Shown: positions 62,684 to 64,000 of the stretch, piece after piece
How positions within the stretch are numbered: position 1 is the first letter of the stretch
How the letters are laid out: every line of letters starts with the position of its first letter
DNA from: Flavimaribacter sediminis
GTDB taxonomy: Bacteria > Pseudomonadota > Alphaproteobacteria > Rhizobiales > Rhizobiaceae
DNA: 64,000 nt
Assembly: GCF_019492055.1 (NCBI RefSeq)
Contig: NZ_JAICBX010000008.1
Span: forward strand, 1 to 64,000
Reading direction: 5' to 3'
Translations under genes and position numbers: made by a program
The notes under the pieces: model-generated
Told to the model about the DNA's origin: nothing
The model's input: only the letters and a program-made list of their open reading frames with translations
Databases searched by the model: none

Positions 62684-63145
62684 TCAGTCCTTCAGCTTGT
62701 CGGCGTAGTAGTCGGGCGCGACAACGCCGGGTTTGTCGAACCACAGCGGCACGTCAACGCCTGAATAAAGCAGGATATTGCCCCAGGGATCGTAGGCGCC
62801 GGTGCGCACGATAACCTTTGCTTTCGCCGCCATCTCGCCCAGGATCGTCTCATGCGTGATCGCCTCTTCCTCGGCGTCGGAAAAAAGCTTGCGCACGGTC
62901 TCCAGCAGCACAGGATTGTACTGGGGCAGCGTGTCCGCGTAAGACACCTTCTCGGCGATGAATTCATCGCCGATCGCCGACAGCACTGTTTCGAGATCGG
63001 GCACGTCGCGGGTTATCGAAAGGTCGATGCGCCATGCGTCAGAGGGGATCGGAAACCCCGCGTCGCAAACGATCATCAGGTCGCCATGGCCCATAGTGGC
63101 GATCGCGTGGTTGAGTTCCGCATTCAGCAGCTTGCCGCGTTTCAT
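62684..63145 (-). CDS. D-ribose pyranase / RbsD-FucU family mutarotase
   Basis: This 153-residue protein has the RbsD pattern: MKRGKLLNAELNHAIATMGHGD with the catalytic His, VCDAGFPIP, and a C-terminal TGAYDPWGNILLYSGV. It interconverts pyranose and other anomeric forms of ribose or a related sugar before phosphorylation. It lies 24 bases after the ribokinase gene and just before the PanB-like gene. Confidence 0.92.
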   Translation of the reverse strand: MKRGKLLNAELNHAIATMGHGDLMIVCDAGFPIPSDAWRIDLSITRDVPDLETVLSAIGDEFIAEKVSYADTLPQYNPVLLETVRKLFSDAEEEAITHETILGEMAAKAKVIVRTGAYDPWGNILLYSGVDVPLWFDKPGVVAPDYYADKLKD

Positions 63146-63169
63146 CTGTCAGATCCTTTCCGTGATTTT

Positions 63170-64000
63170 TCAGTTCGCGTCGCCAAACAGTTTCGCAATG
63201 TCGCTTCGGGTCGCCAGAGACGGGATAACGCCGAGCCGCGTGCAGGCGTGCGCGCCGCATTTTGCGCCATAGGCGACCGCCTCTTCGAGGCCGCGTCCGT
63301 CGCCGAGCGCCACCGCAAAACCACCGTTAAAGGCGTCGCCGGCTCCGGTTGTGTCGACGACATCGACTTTCGGCGACGGGATCAGAACATCGTGCTCCTC
63401 CGAAAGCACCAGGGCTCCCTTTTCACCCAGCGTGACGACAACGGTTCCAACGCCGCGTTTTCTCAGTTCGAGAGCAAGATCGCGTGTTCCGGTTGCATCG
63501 TCCGGCGCGAGCCCCAGGAGGATGCGCAACTCGCTTTCATTCGGCGTCAGATAGTCGACATGCGGGAAAACGGTTTCCGGCAGTATCTGCGCCGGGGCGG
63601 GATTGAGGATGGTGCGCGCGCCGGACGCCTTGCCGATCTCCATCGCCCTGTGCGCCGCCGTGACCGGTATTTCCAGCACCGCCATGACGATGTCGCTCTT
63701 CAGGATGCGTTCCTGCGCACGATCAACGAACGCGGCGTCCATGAGTTCGTTCGCGCCCATGTCCAGGATGATGAAGTTGGCCCCTTCGGCATTGAGCACG
63801 ATAATGCCGGCGCCCGTCGGGCGCTGGTCCGTCCGCTCCAGATAGGCGGTGTCGACGCCTTCCGCGGCGTAAAGCTTGTCGGCTACGGCGGCAAGTTCGT
63901 CCCGCCCGATGCAGGTCACCAGAGAGGAGTCGCATCCCAGACGCGCCACGGCGACCGCCTGGTTCGATCCCTTTCCACCCGGTCCGAAATCGAAATCCGA
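63170..64000 (-). CDS. Ribokinase-like PfkB-family sugar kinase (N-terminus beyond right edge)
   Basis: The frame is open from its stop at 63170 to the right edge (about 276 residues). Near the edge is the substrate motif GPGGKGSNQAVAVARLG, and near the C-terminus is the catalytic and anion-hole motif DTTGAGDAFNGGFAVAL. This fits ribokinase, which phosphorylates ribose with ATP. A deoxyribose kinase role is possible because of the deoC gene downstream. The protein begins outside the window. Confidence 0.92.
   Translation of the reverse strand, partial: SDFDFGPGGKGSNQAVAVARLGCDSSLVTCIGRDELAAVADKLYAAEGVDTAYLERTDQRPTGAGIIVLNAEGANFIILDMGANELMDAAFVDRAQERILKSDIVMAVLEIPVTAAHRAMEIGKASGARTILNPAPAQILPETVFPHVDYLTPNESELRILLGLAPDDATGTRDLALELRKRGVGTVVVTLGEKGALVLSEEHDVLIPSPKVDVVDTTGAGDAFNGGFAVALGDGRGLEEAVAYGAKCGAHACTRLGVIPSLATRSDIAKLFGDAN

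Overview
The window is high-GC DNA from an alphaproteobacterium. The gene families (LivFGHM, TAXI-TRAP and PotABCD-type transporters, ModE-type regulator, beta-barrel autotransporters, dense SDR and acyl-CoA genes) fit a Rhizobiales-like soil, plant or marine bacterium. No rRNA, tRNA, CRISPR array, plasmid or phage replication gene was recognised, and no species can be named from the sequence.

Positions 1-17200 are a surface-protein island. It holds two tandem, closely related autotransporters (the first runs off the left edge), an AraC-type regulator, a truncated AraC paralogue without its DNA-binding domain, a third, unrelated repeat-rich autotransporter, and a VCBS-repeat protein that looks like a type I secretion substrate. 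The motif TCCATGGA-N5-CTATC occurs upstream of the tandem autotransporters, upstream of the AraC gene and upstream of the VCBS gene. This suggests one regulon.

Positions 17240-39233 are a large catabolic cluster. One long minus-strand gene series runs from an SDR through an SMP-30-type lactonase, an NDP-forming acyl-CoA synthetase, a SnoaL-like protein, a flavin reductase, a double SDR, an AMP-forming acyl-CoA ligase, two acyl-CoA dehydrogenases and an enoyl-CoA hydratase to livGFHM and a Baeyer-Villiger-type monooxygenase. Next to it lie an IclR regulator, an Old Yellow Enzyme, a second SMP-30 protein, another SDR and the likely orphan binding protein of the Liv transporter. The gene set fits import of an alicyclic or terpenoid-like compound, alcohol/ketone and ene reduction, ring expansion to a lactone, lactone hydrolysis, CoA activation and beta-oxidation. 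Three TTCAY-N4-GTGAA sites suggest IclR control. The substrate is not known.

Positions 39234-40230 hold a scar of IS3- and IS66-family remnants. Positions 40234-47433 hold a TAXI-TRAP transporter with a double OsmC-domain protein, a divergent aldehyde dehydrogenase, an L,D-transpeptidase and a small exported protein.

Positions 47484-57464 hold a PotABCD-like ABC importer in an operon with a cytidine deaminase and a shortened, divergent S-adenosylhomocysteine-hydrolase-like protein. A divergent LacI regulator, an FAD oxidoreductase, an SDR and a thiolase follow. Positions 57686-61090 hold a LysR remnant and a modABC-modE-like operon with a candidate ModE box. Positions 61110-64000 hold a minus-strand sugar operon rbsK-rbsD-panB-like-deoC, with rbsK cut by the right edge.
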